DNA of 64,000 bases. Source: Colletes latitarsis. Lineage: Eukaryota > Arthropoda > Insecta > Hymenoptera > Colletidae. A program made the translations under genes and the position numbers. The stretch lies in assembly GCF_051014445.1 (NCBI RefSeq), contig NC_135137.1, positions 12,711,501-12,775,500 of the forward strand, read 5' to 3'. Shown here in pieces: positions 47,175 through 62,700 of the stretch (the first letter of the stretch is position 1; each line of letters starts with the position of its first letter). The notes below the pieces were generated by a model, which was given only the letters and a program-made list of their open reading frames with translations, was not told the origin of the DNA and searched no databases.

Positions 47175-50100
47175 TACCACACCGAAACAGTCAATTAAAC
47201 CTGGTTGCGATTAATATTTTAGAGGATAACACCGGCTAGGTCTGGGTTACGTCTGATATTTGCAATCATCTGGCTCGTACATTCGCATTTTTCGCATACT
47301 TGTTGGCCAGTTCCTGGGTTTCCTCTGGTATGGATCACGTAGTAATGTGGTACCACAACGAAACAGTCAATTAAACCTAGTTCCGATTAATATTTTAGAG
47401 GAAAACACCGGTTATGACTGGGTTAGTTCTGGTATTTGTGATCATCTGGCTCATACTTTCGCAATTTCCGCATACTTGAATGGCCAGATCCTGCGTTTTT
47501 TCTAGTTAGGATCACGTATTAATGTCGTACCACACCGAAACAGTCAATTCAACCTCGTTCCGATCAATACCTTAGAGGATAACACTGGTTATGTTTGCGT
47601 TATGTCTGATATTTGCAATCATCTGGCTCATACCTTCGCATTTTTCGCACACTTGTAAGCCAGATCCTGGGTTTTTTCTGCTTTGGATCTCGTAGTAATG
47701 TGGTACCACACTGAAACAGTCAATTAATCCAGGTTCCGGTTAATATTTTATTGGAAAACGCCGGTTATGACTGGGTTAGTTCTAGTGTTTGATACATCTG
47801 GCTAATATTTTCGCATTTTTTGCATACTTGTTGGCCAGATCGTGGCCTTTTACTGGTTTGCATCACGTAGTAATGTGGTACCACACCAAAACAGTCAATG
47901 AAGCCTGTTTTCGTTCAATATTTTAGAGGATAACACCGGTTAGGTCTGGGTTACCTCTGATATTTGCAATCATCCGGCTCGTACATTCGCATTTTTCGCA
48001 TACTTGTTGGCCAGATCCTGGCCTTTTTCTGGTTTGGATGACGTAGTAATGTGATACCACACTGAAACAGTCTCTTAAACCTGGGTGCGATTAATATTTT
48101 ACAGGATAACGCCGGTTATGTCTGGGTTAGTTCTGGTTACTGTAATCATCTGGCTAATATTTTCGCATTTTTTGCATACTTGTTGGCCAGATCGTGGCCT
48201 TTTTCTGGTTTGGATCACGTAGTAATGTGGTACCACACCGAAACAGTCAACGAAGCCTGTTATCGTTCAATATTTTAGAGGATAACACCGGGTACGTCTG
48301 GGATACGTCTGATATTTGCTATCATCTAGCTCATACTTTCGCATTTTTCGCATACTTGTTGGCCAGATCCTGGCCTTTTTCTGGTTTGGATGACGTAGTA
48401 ATGTGATACCACACTGAAACAGTCTCTTAAACCTGGGTGCGATTAATATTTTACAGGATAACGCCGGTTATGTCTGGGTTAGTTCTGGTTACTGTAATCA
48501 TCTGGCTCATACTTTCGCATTTTTCGCATACTTGTTGGCCAAATCGTGGCCTTTTTCTGGTTTGGATCACGTAGTAATGTGGTACCACACCAAAACAGTC
48601 AATGAAGCCTGTTTTCGTTCAATATTTTAGAGGATAACACCGGTTAGGTCTGGGTTACCTCTGATATTTGCAATCATCTGGCTCGTACATTCGCATTTTT
48701 CGCATACATGTTGGCCAGTTCCTGGGTTTCCTCTGGTTTGGATCACGTAGTAATGTGGTACCACACCGAAACAGTCAATTCAACCTCGTTTCGATCAATA
48801 TCTTAGAGGATAACACTGGTTATGTTTGCGTTATGTCTGATATTTGCAATAAACTGGCTCATACCTTCGCATTTTTCGCACACTTGTAAGCCAGATCCTG
48901 GGTTTTTTCTGCTTTGGATCTCGTAGTAATGTGGTACCACACTGAAGCTGTCAATTAAACCAGGTTCCGGTTAATATTTTATTGGAAAACGCCGGTTATG
49001 ACTGGGTTAGTTCTGGTGTTTGCAATCATCTGGCTAATATTTTCGCATTTTTTGCATACTTGTTGGCCAGATCGTGGCCTTCTTCTGGTTTGGATCACGT
49101 AGTAATGTGGTACCACACCAAAACAGTCAATGAAGCCTGTTTTCGTTAAATATTTTAGAGGATAACACCGGTTAGGTCTGGGTTACCTCTGATATTTGCA
49201 ATCATCCGGCTCGTACATTCGCATTTTTCGCATACTTGTTGGACAGGTTCTGGATTTCCTCTGGTTTGGACCACGTAGTAATGTGGTACCACAACGAAAC
49301 AGTCAATTAAACCTAGTTGCGGTTAATAATTTGGTGGATAACGCCGGTTATGTCTGGGTTAGGTCTGGTATTTGCCTTCATCTAGCTCATACTTTCGCAT
49401 TTTTCGCATACTTGTTGGCCAGACCCTGGCCTTTTTCTGGTTTCGATGACGTAGTAATGTGATACCACACTGAAACAGTCTCTTAAACCTGGTTGCGATT
49501 AATATTTTACAAGATAACGCCGGTTATGTCTGGGTTAGTTCTGGTATTTGAAATCATCTGATTCATACTTTGGTAATTTCCGCATACTTGAATGGCCAGA
49601 TCCTGCGTTTTTTCTGGTTAGGATCACGTATTAATGTCGTACCACACCGAAACAGTCAATTAAACCTGGTTGCGATTAATATTTTAGAGGATAACACCGG
49701 CTAGGTCTGGGTTACGTCTGATATTTGCAATCATCTGGCTCGTACATTCGCATTTTTCGCATACTTGTTGGCCAGTTCCTGGGTTTCCTCTGGTATGGAT
49801 CACGTAGTAATGTGGTACCACAACGAAACAGTCAATTAAACCTAGTTCCGATTAATATTTTAGAGGAAAACACCGGTTATGACTGGGTTAGTTCTGGTAT
49901 TTGTGATCATCTGGCTCATATTTTCGCAATTTCCGCATACTTGAATGGCCAGATCCTGCGTTTTTTCTAGTTAGGATCACGTATTAATGTCGTACCACAC
50001 CGAAACAGTCAATTCAACCTCGTTTCGATCAATACCTTAGAGGATAACACTGGTTATGTTTGCGTTCTGTCTGATATTTGCAATCATCTGGCTCATACCT

Positions 50101-51171
50101 TCGCATTTTTCGCACACTTGTAAGCCAGATCCTGGGTTTTTTCTGCTTTGGATCTCATAGTAATGTGGTACCACACTGAAACAGTCAATTAATCCAGGTT
50201 CCGGTTAATATTTTATTGGAAAACGCCGGTTATGACTGGGTTAGTTCTGGTGTTTGCAATCATCTGGCTAATATTTTCGCATTTTTTGCATACTTGTTGG
50301 CCAGATCGTGGCCTTTTACTGGTTTGGATCACGTAGTAATGTGGAACCACTCCAAAACAGTCAATGAAGCCTGTTTTCGTTCAATATTTTAGAGGATAAC
50401 ACCGGTTAGGTCTGGGTTACCTCTGATATTTGCAATCATCCGGCTCGTACATTCGCATTTTTCGCATACTTGTTGGCCAGATCCTGGCCTTTTTCTGGTT
50501 TGGATGACGTAGTAATGTGATACCACACTGAAACAGTCTCTTAAACCTGGGTGCGATTAATATTTTACAGGATAACGCCGGTTATGTCTGGGTTAGTTCT
50601 GGTTACTGTAATCATCTGGCTAATATTTTCGCATTTTTTGCATACTTGTTGGCCAGATCGTGGCCTTTTTCTGGTTTGGATCACGTAGTAATGTGGTACC
50701 ACACCGAAACAGTCAACGAAGCCTGTTATCGTTCAATATTTTAGAGGATAACACCGGGTACGTCTGGGATACGTCTGATATTTGCTATCATCTAGCTCAT
50801 ACTTTCGCATTTTTCGCATACTTGTTGGCCAGATCCTGGCCTTTTTCTGGTTTGGATGACGTAGTAATGTGATACCACACTGAAACAGTCTCTTAAACCT
50901 GGGTGCGATTAATATTTTACAGGATAACGCCGGTTATGTCTGGGTTAGTTCTGGTTACTGTAATCATCTGGCTCATACTTTCGCATTTTTCGCATACTTG
51001 TTGGCCAAATCGTGGCCTTTTTCTGGTTTGGATCACGTAGTAATGTGGTACCACACCAAAACAGTCAATGAAGCCTGTTTTCGTTCAATATTTTAGAGGA
51101 TAACACCGGTTAGGTCTGGGTTACCTCTGATATTTGCAATCATCTGGCTCGTACATTCGCATTTTTCGCAT
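47175..51171 (+). repeat. Higher-order duplication, offset 2465 bp (14 monomers)
   Basis: About 47175-48705 matches 49640-51171 at offset 2465-2466 with very few differences. The unit includes a TCTTAAACCTGGG monomer, a CATTTTTTGCATAC monomer and a CACCGGGTACGTCTGGG monomer. Boundaries are approximate. Confidence 0.85.
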
Positions 51172-52395
51172 ACTTGTTGGACAGGTTCTGGATTTCCTCT
51201 GGTTTGAACCACGTAGTAATGTGGTACCACAACGAAACAGTCAATTAAACCTAGATGCGGTTAATATTTTGGAGGATAACGCCGGTTATGTCTGGGTTAG
51301 GTCTGGTATTTGCCTTCATCTAGCACATACTTTCGCATTTTTCGCATACTTGTTGGCCAGACCCTGGCCTTTTTCTGGTTTCGATGTCGTAGTAATGTGA
51401 TACCACACTGAAACAGTCTCTTAAACCTGGTTGCGATTAATATTTTACAAGATAACGCCGGTTATGTCTGGGTTAGTTCTGGTATTTGTGATCATCTGAT
51501 TCATACTTTGGTAATTTCCGCATACTTGAATGGCCAGATCCTGCGTTTTTTCTGGTTAGGATCACGTATTAATGTCGTACCACACCGAAACTGTCAATTC
51601 AACCTGGTTGCGATTAATATTTTAGAGGATAACACCGGCTAGGTCTGGGTTACGTCTGATATTTGCAATCATCTGGCTCGTACTTTCGCATTTTTCGCAT
51701 ACATGTTGGCCAGTTCCTGGGTTTCCTCTGGTTTGGATCACGTAGTAATGTGGTACCACACCGAAACAGTCAATTCAACCTCGTTTCGATCAATATCTTA
51801 GAGGATAACACTGGTTATGTTTGCGTTATGTCTGATATTTGCAATAAACTGGCTCATACCTTCGCATTTTTCGCACACTTGTAAGCCAGATCCTGGGTTT
51901 TTTCTGCTTTGGATCTCGTAGTAATGTGGTACCACACTGAAGCTGTCAATTAAACCAGGTTCCGGTTAATATTTTATTGGAAAACGCCGGTTATGACTGG
52001 GTTAGTTCTGGTGTTTGCAATCATCTGGCTAATATTTTCGCATTTTTTGCATACTTGTTGGCCAGATCGTGGCCTTTTTCTGGTTTGGATCACGTAGTAA
52101 TGTGGTACCACACCAAAACAGTCAATGAAGCCTGTTTTCGTTAAATATTTTAGAGGATAACACCGGTTAGGTCTGGGTTACCTCTGATATTTGCAATCAT
52201 CCGGCTCGTACATTCGCATTTTTCGCATACTTGTTGGACAGGTTCTGGATTTCCTCTGGTTTGGACCACGTAGTAATGTGGTACCACAACGAAACAGTCA
52301 ATTAAACCTAGTTGCGGTTAATAATTTGGTGGATAACGCCGGTTATGTCTGGGTTAGGTCTGGTATTTGCCTTCATCTAGCTCATACTTTCGCAT
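48660..52395 (+). repeat. Overlapping duplication, offset 2995 bp (17 monomers)
   Basis: About 48660-49400 matches 51655-52395 at offset 2995. This unit overlaps the 2465-bp family, so at least two separate exchange events of different length acted on the same stretch. Confidence 0.8.
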
Positions 52396-52954
52396 TTTTC
52401 GCATACTTGTTGGTCAGATCCTGGCCTTTTTCTGGTTTGGATGACGTAGTAATGTGATACCACACTGAAACAGTCTCTTAAACCTGGTTGCGATTAATAT
52501 TTTACAAGATAACGCCGGTTATGTCTGGGTTAGTTCTGGTATTTGTGATCATCTGGCTCATACTTTCGCAATTTCCGCATACTTGAATGGCCAGATCCTG
52601 CGTTTTTTCTAGTTAGGATCACGTATTAATGTCGTACCACACCGAAACAGACAATTCAACCTCGTTTCGATCAATATCTTAGAGGATAACACTGGTTATG
52701 TTTGCGTTATGTCTGATATTTGCAATCATCTGGCTCATACCTTCGCATTTTTCGCACACTTGTAAGCCAGATCCTGGGTTTTTTCTGCTTTGGATCTCGT
52801 AGTAATGTGGTACCACACTGAAGCTGTCAATTAAACCAGGTTCCGGTTAATATTTTATTGGAAAACGCCGGTTATGACTGGGTTAGTTCTGGTGTTTGCA
52901 ATCATCTGGCTAATATTTTCGCATTTTTTGCATACTTGTTGGCCAGATCGTGGC

Positions 52955-55869
52955 CTTTTTCTGGTTTGGACCACGTAGTAATGTGGTACCACAACGAAAC
53001 AGTCAATTAAACCTAGTTGCGGTTAATAATTTGGTGGATAACGCCGGTTATGTCTGGGTTAGGTCTGGTATTTGCCTTCATCTAGCTCATACTTTCGCAT
53101 TTTTCGCTTACTTGCTGGTCAGATCCTGGCCTTTTTCTGGGTTGGATGACGTAGTAATGTGATACCACACTGAAACAGTCTCTTAAACCTGTGTGCGATT
53201 AATATTTTAGAGGATAACGCCGGTTATGTCTGGGATAGGTCTGGTAATTGCCAACATCTAGCTCATACTTTCGTATTTTTCGCATACTTGTTAGACAGAT
53301 CCTGGCCTTTTTGCGGTTTGGATCACGCAGTAATGTGGTACCACACCGAAACAGTCAATCAAACTTAGTTGCGGTTAATATTTTGGAGGATAACGCCGGT
53401 TATGTCTGGGTTAGTTCTGGTAACTGTAATCATCTGGCTCATACTTTCGCATTTTTCGCATACTTGTTGTCCAGATCCTGGGTTTTTTCTGGTTTGGATC
53501 AGGTAGTAATGTGGTTCCACAACGAAACAGTCAATTAAACCTGGTTGCGGTTAATATTTTGGAGGATAACGCCGGTTATGTCTGGGTTAGGTATGGTATT
53601 TGACTTCATCTAGCTCATACTTTCGCATTTTTCGCATACTTGTTGGCCAGATCGTGGCCTTTATCTGGTTTGGATCACGTAGTAATATGGAACCACACTG
53701 AAACAGTCAATAGAACCTGGTTGCGATTAATATTTTAGAGGATAACACCGGTTAGGTCTGGGTTACGCCTGATATTTGCAATCATCTGGCTCGTACATTC
53801 GCATTTTTCGCATACTTGTTGGACAGGTTCTGGATTTCCTCTGGTTTGAACCACGTAGTAATGTGGTACCACAACGAAACAGTCAATTAAACCTAGTTGC
53901 GGTTAATATTTTGGAGGATAACGCCGGTTATGTCTGGGTTAGTTCTGGTAACTGTAATCATCTGGCTCATACTTTCGCATTTTTCGCATACTTGTTGTCC
54001 AGATCCTGGGTTTTTTCTGGTTTGGATCAGGTAGTAATGTGGTTCCACAACGGAACAGTCTATTAAACCCGGTTACGATTAATATGATACAGGATAACGC
54101 CGGTTAGGTCTGGTATTTGCCTTCATCTAGCACATACTTTCGCATTTTTCGCATACTTGTTGGCCAGACCCTGGCCTTTTTCTGGTTTCGATGACGTAGT
54201 AATGTGATACCACACTGAAACAGTCTCTTAAACCTGGTTGCGATTAATATTTTACAAGATAACGCCGGTTATGTCTGGGTTAGTTCTGGTATTTGTGATC
54301 ATCTGATTCATACTTTCGTAATTTCCGCATACTTGAATGGCCAGATCCTGCGTTTTTTCTGGTTAGGATCACGTATTAATGTCGTACCACACCGAAACAG
54401 TCAATTCAACCTGGTTGCGATTAATATTTTAGAGGATAACACCGGCTAGGTCTGGGTTACCTCTGATATTTGCAATCATCTGGCTCATACCTTCGCATTT
54501 TTCGCACACTTGTAAGCCAGATCCTGGGTTTTTTCTGCTTTGGATCTCGTAGTAATGTGGTACCACACTGAAGCTGTCAATTAAACCAGGTTCCGGTTAA
54601 TATTTTATTGGAAAACGCCGGTTATGACTGGGTTAGTTCTGGTGTTTGCAATCATCTGGCTAATATTTTCGCATTTTTTGCATACTTGTTGGCCAGATCG
54701 TGGCCTTTTTCTGGTTTGGATCACGTAGTAATGTGGTACCACACCAAAACAGTCAATGAAGCCTGTTTTCGTTCAATATTTTAGAGGATAACACCGGTTA
54801 GGTCTGGGTTACCTCTGATATTTGCAATCATCCGGCTCGTACATTCGCATTTTTCGCATACTTGTTGGACAGGTTCTGGATTTCCTCTGGTTTGGACCAC
54901 GTAGTAATGTGGTACCACAACGAAAGAGTCAATTAAACCTAGTTGCGGTTAATAATTTGGTGGATAACGCCGGTTATGTCTGGGTTAGGTCTGGTATTTG
55001 CCTTCATCTAGCTCATACTTTCGCATTTTTCGCTTACTTGTTGGTCAGATCCTGGCCTTTTTCTGGGTTGGATGACGTAGTAATGTATTACCACACTGAA
55101 ACAGTCTCTTAAACCTGTGTGCGATTAATATTTTAGAGGATAACGCCGGTTATGTCTGGGATAGGTCTGGTAATTGCCAACATCTAGCTCATACTTTCGT
55201 ATTTTTCGCATACTTGTTAGACAGATCCTGGCCTTTTTGCGGTTTGGATCACGCAGTAATGTGGTACCACACCGAAACAGTCAATCAAACTTAGTTGCGG
55301 TTAATATTTTGGAGGATAACGCCGGTTATGTCTGGGTTAGTTCTGGTAACTGTAATCATCTGGCTCATACTTACGCATTTTTCGCATACTTGTTGTCCAG
55401 ATCCTGGGTTTTTTCTGGTTTGGATCAGGTAGTAATGTGGTTCCACAACGAAACAGTCAATTAAACCTGGTTGCGGTTAATATTTTGGAGGATAACACCG
55501 GTTATGTCTGGGTTAGGTATGGTATTTGACTTCATCTAGCTCATACTTTCGCATTTTTCGCATACTTGTTGGCCAGATCGTGGCCTTTATCTGGTTTGGA
55601 TCACGTAGTAATATGGTACCACACTGAAACAGTCAATAGAACCTGGTTGCGATTAATATTTTAGAGGATAACACCGGTTAGGTCTGGGTTACGCCTGATA
55701 TTTGCAATCATCTGGCTCGTACATTCGCATTTTTCGCATACTTGTTGGACAGGTTCTGGATTTCCTCTGGTTTGAACCACGTAGTAATGTGGTACCACAA
55801 CGAAACCGTCAATTAAACCTAGTTGCGGTTAATATTTTGGAGGATAACGCCGGTTATGTCTGGGTTAGG
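52955..55869 (+). repeat. Higher-order duplication, offset 1926 bp (11 monomers minus 10 bp)
   Basis: About 52955-53943 matches 54881-55869. The 10-bp shortfall against 11 x 176 comes from an 11-bp-shortened monomer near 54.1 kb lying in the unit. Confidence 0.8.
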
Positions 55870-58800
55870 TCTGGTATTTGCCTTCATCTAGCACATACTT
55901 TCGCATTTTTCGCATACTTGTTGGCCAGACCCTGGCCTTTTTCTGGTTTCGATGACGTAGTAATGTGATACCACACTGAAACAGTCTCTTAAACCTGGTT
56001 GCGATTAATATTTTACAAGATAACGCCGGTTATGTCTGGGTTAGTTCTGGTATTTGTGATCATCTGATTCATACTTCCGTAATTTCCGCATACTTGAATG
56101 GCCAGATCCTGCGTTTTTTCTGGTTAGGATCACGTATTAATGTCGTACCACACCGAAACAGTCAATTCAACCTGGTTGCGATTAATATTTTAGGGGATAA
56201 CGCCTGTTATGTCTGGGTTAGTTCTGGTAATTGTAATGATCTGGCTCATGCTTTCGCATTTTTCGCATGCTTGGTGGCCAGATCCTGGGTTTTGTCTGGT
56301 TTGGATCACGTAGTAATGTAGTACCACACTGAAACAGTCAATTAAACCTGGTTGCGATAAATATTTTCGAGGAAAAACCGGTTATGTCTGGGTTTGTTCT
56401 GGTATTTGTAATCATCTGGCTCGTACTATCGCATTTCCCTCATACTTGTAGGCCAGATCCTGGCTTTTATCTGGTTTGGATCACGTAGTAATATGGTGCC
56501 ACACTGAAACATTCAATTAAACCAGGTTCCGATTAATATTTTATTGGAAAACGCCGGTTACGTCTGGGTTAGTTCTGGAATTTGCAATCATCTGGCTAAT
56601 ATTTTCGCATTTTTCGCATACTTGTAGGACAGATCCTGGGTTTTGTCTGGTTTGGATCACGTAGTAATGTTGTACCACACTGAAACAGTCAATTAAACTT
56701 CGTTCGGAATAATATTTTAGAGGATAACGCCGGTTATGTCTGGGTTAGGTCTGGTATTTGCAATCATCAGGCTCATACTTTCGCATTTTTCGCATACTTG
56801 TGGGCCAGATCCTGGCCTTTTTCAGGTTTGGATCTCGTAGTAATGTGGTACCACACCGAAACAGTTAATTGAACCTGGTTGCGATTAATATTTTAGAGGA
56901 TAACACCGGTTAGGTCTGGGTTACGCCTGATATTTGCAATCATCTGGCTCGTACTTTCGCATTTTTCGCATACTTGTTGGCCAGGTCCTGGGTTTCCTCT
57001 GGTTTGGATCACGTAGTAATGTGGGACCACGACGAAACAGTCAATCAAACTTAGTTGCGGTTAATATTTTGGAGGATAACGCCGGTTATGTCTGGGTTAG
57101 TTCTGGTAACTGTAATCATCTGGCTCATACTTTCGCATTTTTCGCATACTTGTTGTCCAGATCCTGGGTTTTTTCTGGTTTGGATCAGGTAGTAATGTGG
57201 TTCCACAACGGAACAGTCTATTAAACCCGGTTACGATTAATATGATACAGGATAACGCCGGTTAGGTCTGGTATTTGCCTTCATCTAGCACATACTTTCG
57301 CATTTTTCGCATACTTGTTGGCCAGACCCTGGCCTTTTTCTGGTTTCGATGACGTAGTAATGTGATACCACACTGAAACAGTCTCTTAAACCTGGTTGCG
57401 ATTAATATTTTACAAGATAACGCCGGTTATGTCTGGGTTAGTTCTGGTATTTGTGATCATCTGATTCATACTTTCGTAATTTCCGCATACTTGAATGGCC
57501 AGATCCTGCGTTTTTCCTGGTTAGGATCACGTATTAATGTCGTACCACACCGAAACAGTCAATTCAACCTGGTTGCGATTAATATTTTAGAGGATAACAC
57601 CGGCTAGGTCTGGGTTACGTCTGATATTTGCAATCATCTGGCTCGTACTTTCGCATTTTTCGCATACTTGTTGGCCAGTTCCTGGGTTTCCTCTGGTTTG
57701 GATCACGTAGTAATGTGGTACCACAACGAAACAGTCAATTAAACCTAGTTCCGATTAATATTTTAGAGGAAAACACCGGTTATGACTGGGTTAGTTCTGG
57801 TATTTGTGATCATCTGGCTCATACTTTCGCAATTTCCGCATACTTGAATGGCCAGATCCTGCGTTTTTTCTAGTTAGGATCACGTATTAATGTCGTACCA
57901 CACCGAAACAGTCAATTCAACCTCGTTTCGATCAATATCTTAGAGGATAACACTGGTTATGTTTGCGTTATGTCTGATATTTGCAATCATCTGGCTCATA
58001 CCTTCGCATTTTTCGCACACTTGTAAGCCAGATCCTGGGTTTTCTCTGCTTTGGATCTCGTAGTAATGTGGTACCACACTAAAACAGTCAATTAAACCAG
58101 GTTCCGGTTAATATTTTATTGGAAAACGCCGGTTATGACTGGGTTAGTTCTGGTGTTTGCAATCATCTGGCTAATATTTTCGCATTTTTTGCATACTTGT
58201 TGGCCAGATCGTGGCCTTTATCTGGTTTGGATCACGTAGTAATATGGTACCACACTGAAACAGTCAATCAAACTTAGTTGCGGTTAATATTTTGGAGGAT
58301 AACGCCGGTTATGTCTGGGATAGGTCTGGTAATTGCCAACATCTAGCTCATACTTTCGCATTTTTCGCATACTTGTTGGCCAGATCGTGGCCTTTATCTG
58401 GTTTGGATCACGTAGTAATATGGTACCACACTGAAACAGTCAATTGAACCTGGTTGCGATTAATATTTTAGAGGATAACACCGGTTAGGTCTGGGTTACG
58501 CCTGATATTTGCAATCATCTGGCTCGTACTTTCGCATTTTTCGCATACTTGTTGGCCAGGTCCTGGGTTTCCTCTGGTTTGGATCACGTAGTAATGTGGG
58601 ACCACGACGAAACAGTCAATCAAACTTAGTTGCGGTTAATATTTTGGAGGATAACGCCGGTTATGTCTGGGTTAGTTCTGGTAACTGTAATCATCTGGCT
58701 CATACTTTCGCATTTTTCGCATACTTGTTGTCCAGATCCTGGGTTTTTTCTGGTTTGGATCAGGTAGTAATGTGGTTCCACAACGGAACAGTCTATTAAA

Positions 58801-58870
58801 CCCGGTTACGATTAATATGATACAGGATAACGCCGGTTAGGTCTGGTATTTGCCTTCATCTAGCACATAC
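53943..58870 (+). repeat. Dispersed copies of a shortened monomer and its flank
   Basis: A monomer that lost 11 bp, so that GATAACGCCGGTTAGGTC runs directly into TGGTATTTGCC, is seen at about 54.10, 57.26 and 58.84 kb. It always follows the variant GGTTACGATTAATATGATACAGG. An undeleted relative is at about 60.90-60.95 kb. Flanks repeat at offsets 3158 and 1575 bp. Confidence 0.8.
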
Positions 58871-59784
58871 TTTCGCATTTTTCGCATACTTGTTGGCCAG
58901 ATCGTGGCCTTTTTGCGGTTTGGATCACGCAGTAATGTGGTACCACACCGAAACAGTCAATCAAACTTAGTTGCGGTTAATTTTTTGGAGGATAACGCCG
59001 GTTATGTCTGGGTTAGTTCTGGTAACTGTAACCATCTGGCTCATACTTTCGCATTTTTCGCATACTTGTTGTCCAGATCCTGGGTTTTTTCTGGTTTGGA
59101 TCAGGTAGAAATGTGGTTCCACAACGAAACAGTCAATTAAACCTGGTTGCGGTTAATATTTTGGAGGATAACGCCGGTTATGTCTGGGTTAGGTATGGTA
59201 TTTGACTTCATCTAGCTCATACTTTCGCATTTTTCGCATACTTGTTGGCCAGATCGTGGCCTTTATCTGGTTTGGATCACGTAGTAATATGGTACCACAC
59301 TGAAACAGTCAATTGAACCTGGTTGCGATTAATATTTTAGAGGATAACACCGGTTAGGTCTGGGTTACGCCTGATATTTGCAATCATCTGGCTCGTACTT
59401 TCGCATTTTTCGCATACTTGTTGGCCAGGTCCTGGGTTTCCTCTGGTTTGGATCACGTAGTAATGTGGGACCACGACGAAACAGTCAATCAAACTTAGTT
59501 GCGGTTAATATTTTGGAGGATAACGCCGGTTATGTCTGGGTTAGGTATGGTATTTGACTTCATCTAGCTCATACTTTCGCATTTTTCGCATACTTGTTGG
59601 CCAGATCGTGGCCTTTATCTGGTTTGGATCTCGTAGTAATGTGGTACCACACCGAAACAGTTAATTGAACCTGGTTGCGATTAATATTTTAGGGGATAAC
59701 ACCGGTTAGGTCTGGGTTAGGTCTGGTATTTACTTTCATCTAGCTCATACTTTCGCATTTTTCGCTTACTTGTTGGCCAGATCC

Positions 59785-62700
59785 TGGCCTTTTTCTGGTT
59801 TGGATCACGTAGTGATGTGGTACCACACCGAAACAGTCAATGAAGCCTGTTATCGTTCAATATTTTAGAGGACAACACCGTTTATGTCTGGGTTAGGTCT
59901 GGTATTTGCAACCATCTGGCTCATACTTTCGCATTTTTCGCATATTTGTTGGCCAGATCCCGGGCTTTTCTGGTTTGGAACACGTAGTAATGTGGTACCA
60001 CACACAAACAGTCAATTAAACCTGGTTGCGACTAATGTTTTAGAGGATAACGCCGGTTATGTCTGGGTTAGGTCTGGTATTTGCCTTCATCTAGCTCATA
60101 ATTTCGCATTTTTTGCTTACTTGTTGGTCACATCCTGGCCTTCTTCTGGTTTGGATGACGTAGTAATGTGATACCACACTGAAACAGTCTCTTAAACCTG
60201 GGTGCGATTAATATTTTAGAGGATAACGCCGGTTATGTCTGGGATAGGTCTGGTAATTGCCAACATCTAGCTCATACTTTCGCATTTTTCGCATACTTGT
60301 TAGACAGATCCTGGCCTTTTTGCGGTTTGGATCACGCAGTAATGTGGTACCACACCGAAGCAGTCAATCAAACTTAGTTGCGGTTAATATTTTGGAGGAT
60401 AACGCCGGTTATGTCTGGGTTAGTTCTGGTAACTGTAATCATCTGGCTCATACTTTCGCATTTTTCGCATACTTGTTGGCCAGATCGTGGCCTTTATCTG
60501 GTTTGGATCACGTAGTAATATGGTACCACTCTGAAACAGTCAATTGAACCTGGTTGCGATTAATATTTTAGAGGATAACACCGGTTAGGTCTGGGTTACG
60601 CCTGATATTTGCAATCATCTGGCTCGTACTTTCGCATTTTTCGCATACTTGTTGGCCAGGTCCTGGGTTTCCTCTGGTTTAGATCACGTAGTAATGTGGG
60701 ACCACAACGAAACAGTCAATCAAACTTAGTTGCGGTTAATATTTTGGAGGATAACGCCGGTTATGTCTGGGTTAGTTCTGGTAACTGTAATCATCTGGCT
60801 CATACTTTCGCATTTTTCGCATACTTGTTGTCCAGATCCTGGGTTTTTTCTGGTTTGGATCAGGTAGTAATGTGGTTCCACAACGAAACAGTCTATTAAA
60901 CCCGGTTACGATTAATATGACACAGGATAACGCCGGTTATGTCTGGGTAAGGTCTGGTATTTGCAATCATCTGCCCCATACTTTCGCATGCTTGCAGGCG
61001 AGATCCTGGGTTTTTTTCTGGTTAGGATCACGTATTAAAGTCGTACCACACTGAAACAGCCAATTAAACGTGGTTGCGATTAATATTTTAGAGGAAAAAC
61101 CGGTTATGTCTGGGTTTGTTCTGGTATTTGTAATCATCTGGCTCGTACTATCGCATTTTCCTCATACTTGTAGGCCAGATCCTGGCCTGTATCTGGTTTG
61201 GATCACGTAGTAATATGGTGCCACACTGAAACAGTCAATTAAACCAGGTTCCGATTAATATTTTATTGGAAAACGCCGGTTATGTCAGGGTTAGTTCTGG
61301 TATTTCCAATCATCTGGCTAATATTTTCGCATTTTTCGCATACTTGCTGGACAGATCTTGGGTTTTGTCTGGTTTGGTTCACGTAGTAATGTGGTACCAC
61401 ACTATAACAGTCAATTAAACCTTGTTCGGATTAATATTTTAGAGGATAACGCCGGTTATGTCTGGGTTAGGTCTGGTATTTGCAATCATCTGCCTCATAC
61501 TTTCGCATTTTTCGCATACTTGTGGGCCAGACCCCGGCCTTTTTCCGGTTTCGATCACGTAGTAATGTGGTACCACACCGCAAGAGTCAATTAAACCTGG
61601 TTGCGGTTAATATTTTGGAGGATCACGCCGGTTATGTCTGGGTGAGGTCTGGTATTTGCAATCATCTGCCTCATACTTTCGCATTTTTCGCATACTTGTG
61701 GGCCAGACCCTGGCCTTTTTCCGGTTTGGTTCACGTAGTAATGTGGTACCACACAGAAACAGTCAATTAAACCTGGTTGCGGTTAATATTTTGGAGGATA
61801 ACGCCGGTTATGTCTGGGTTAGGTCTGGTATTTGCCTTCATCTAGCTCATACTATCACATTTCTCTCATACTTGTAGGCCAGATCCTGGCCTTTATCTGG
61901 TTTGGATCACGTAGTGATGTGGTACCACAGCGAAACAGTCAATGAAGCCTGTTATCGTTCAATATTTTAGAGGACAACACCGGTTATGTCTGGGTTAGGT
62001 CTGGTGTTTGCCTTCATCTTGCTCATACTTTCGCATTTTTCGCATATTTGTTGGCCAGATCCTGGCCTTTTTCTGGTTTGGATCACGTAGTAATGTGGTA
62101 CCACACACAAACAGTCAATTAAACCTGGTTGCGACTAATACTTTGGCGGATAACGCCGGTTATGTCTGGGTTAGGTCTGGTATTTGCCTTCATCTAGGTC
62201 ATACTTTCGCATTTTTCGCATACTTGTTGGCAAGATCCTGGCCTTTATCTGGTTTGGATGATGTAGTAATATGGTACCACACCGAAACAGTCAATGAAGC
62301 CTGTAATCGTTCAATATTTTAGAGGATAACACCGGCTAGGTCTGGGTTAGGTCTGGTATTTGCAATCATCTGGCTAATATTTTCGCATTTTTCGCATACT
62401 TGCTGGTCAGATCCTGGCCTTTTTCTGGTTTGGATCACGTAGTAATGTGGTACCACACCGAAACAGTCAATTAAACCTGGTTGCGATTAATATTTTAGAC
62501 GATAACAGCGGTTAGGTCTGGGTTACGTCTGATATTTGCAATCATCTGGCTCGTACTTTCGCATTTTTCGCATACTTGCAGGCCAGGTCCTGGGTTTCTT
62601 CTGGTTTGGATCACGTAGTAATGTGGTACCACAGCGAAACAGTCAATTAAACCTAGTTGCGGTTAATATTTTGCAGGATAACGCCGGTTATGTCTGGGTT

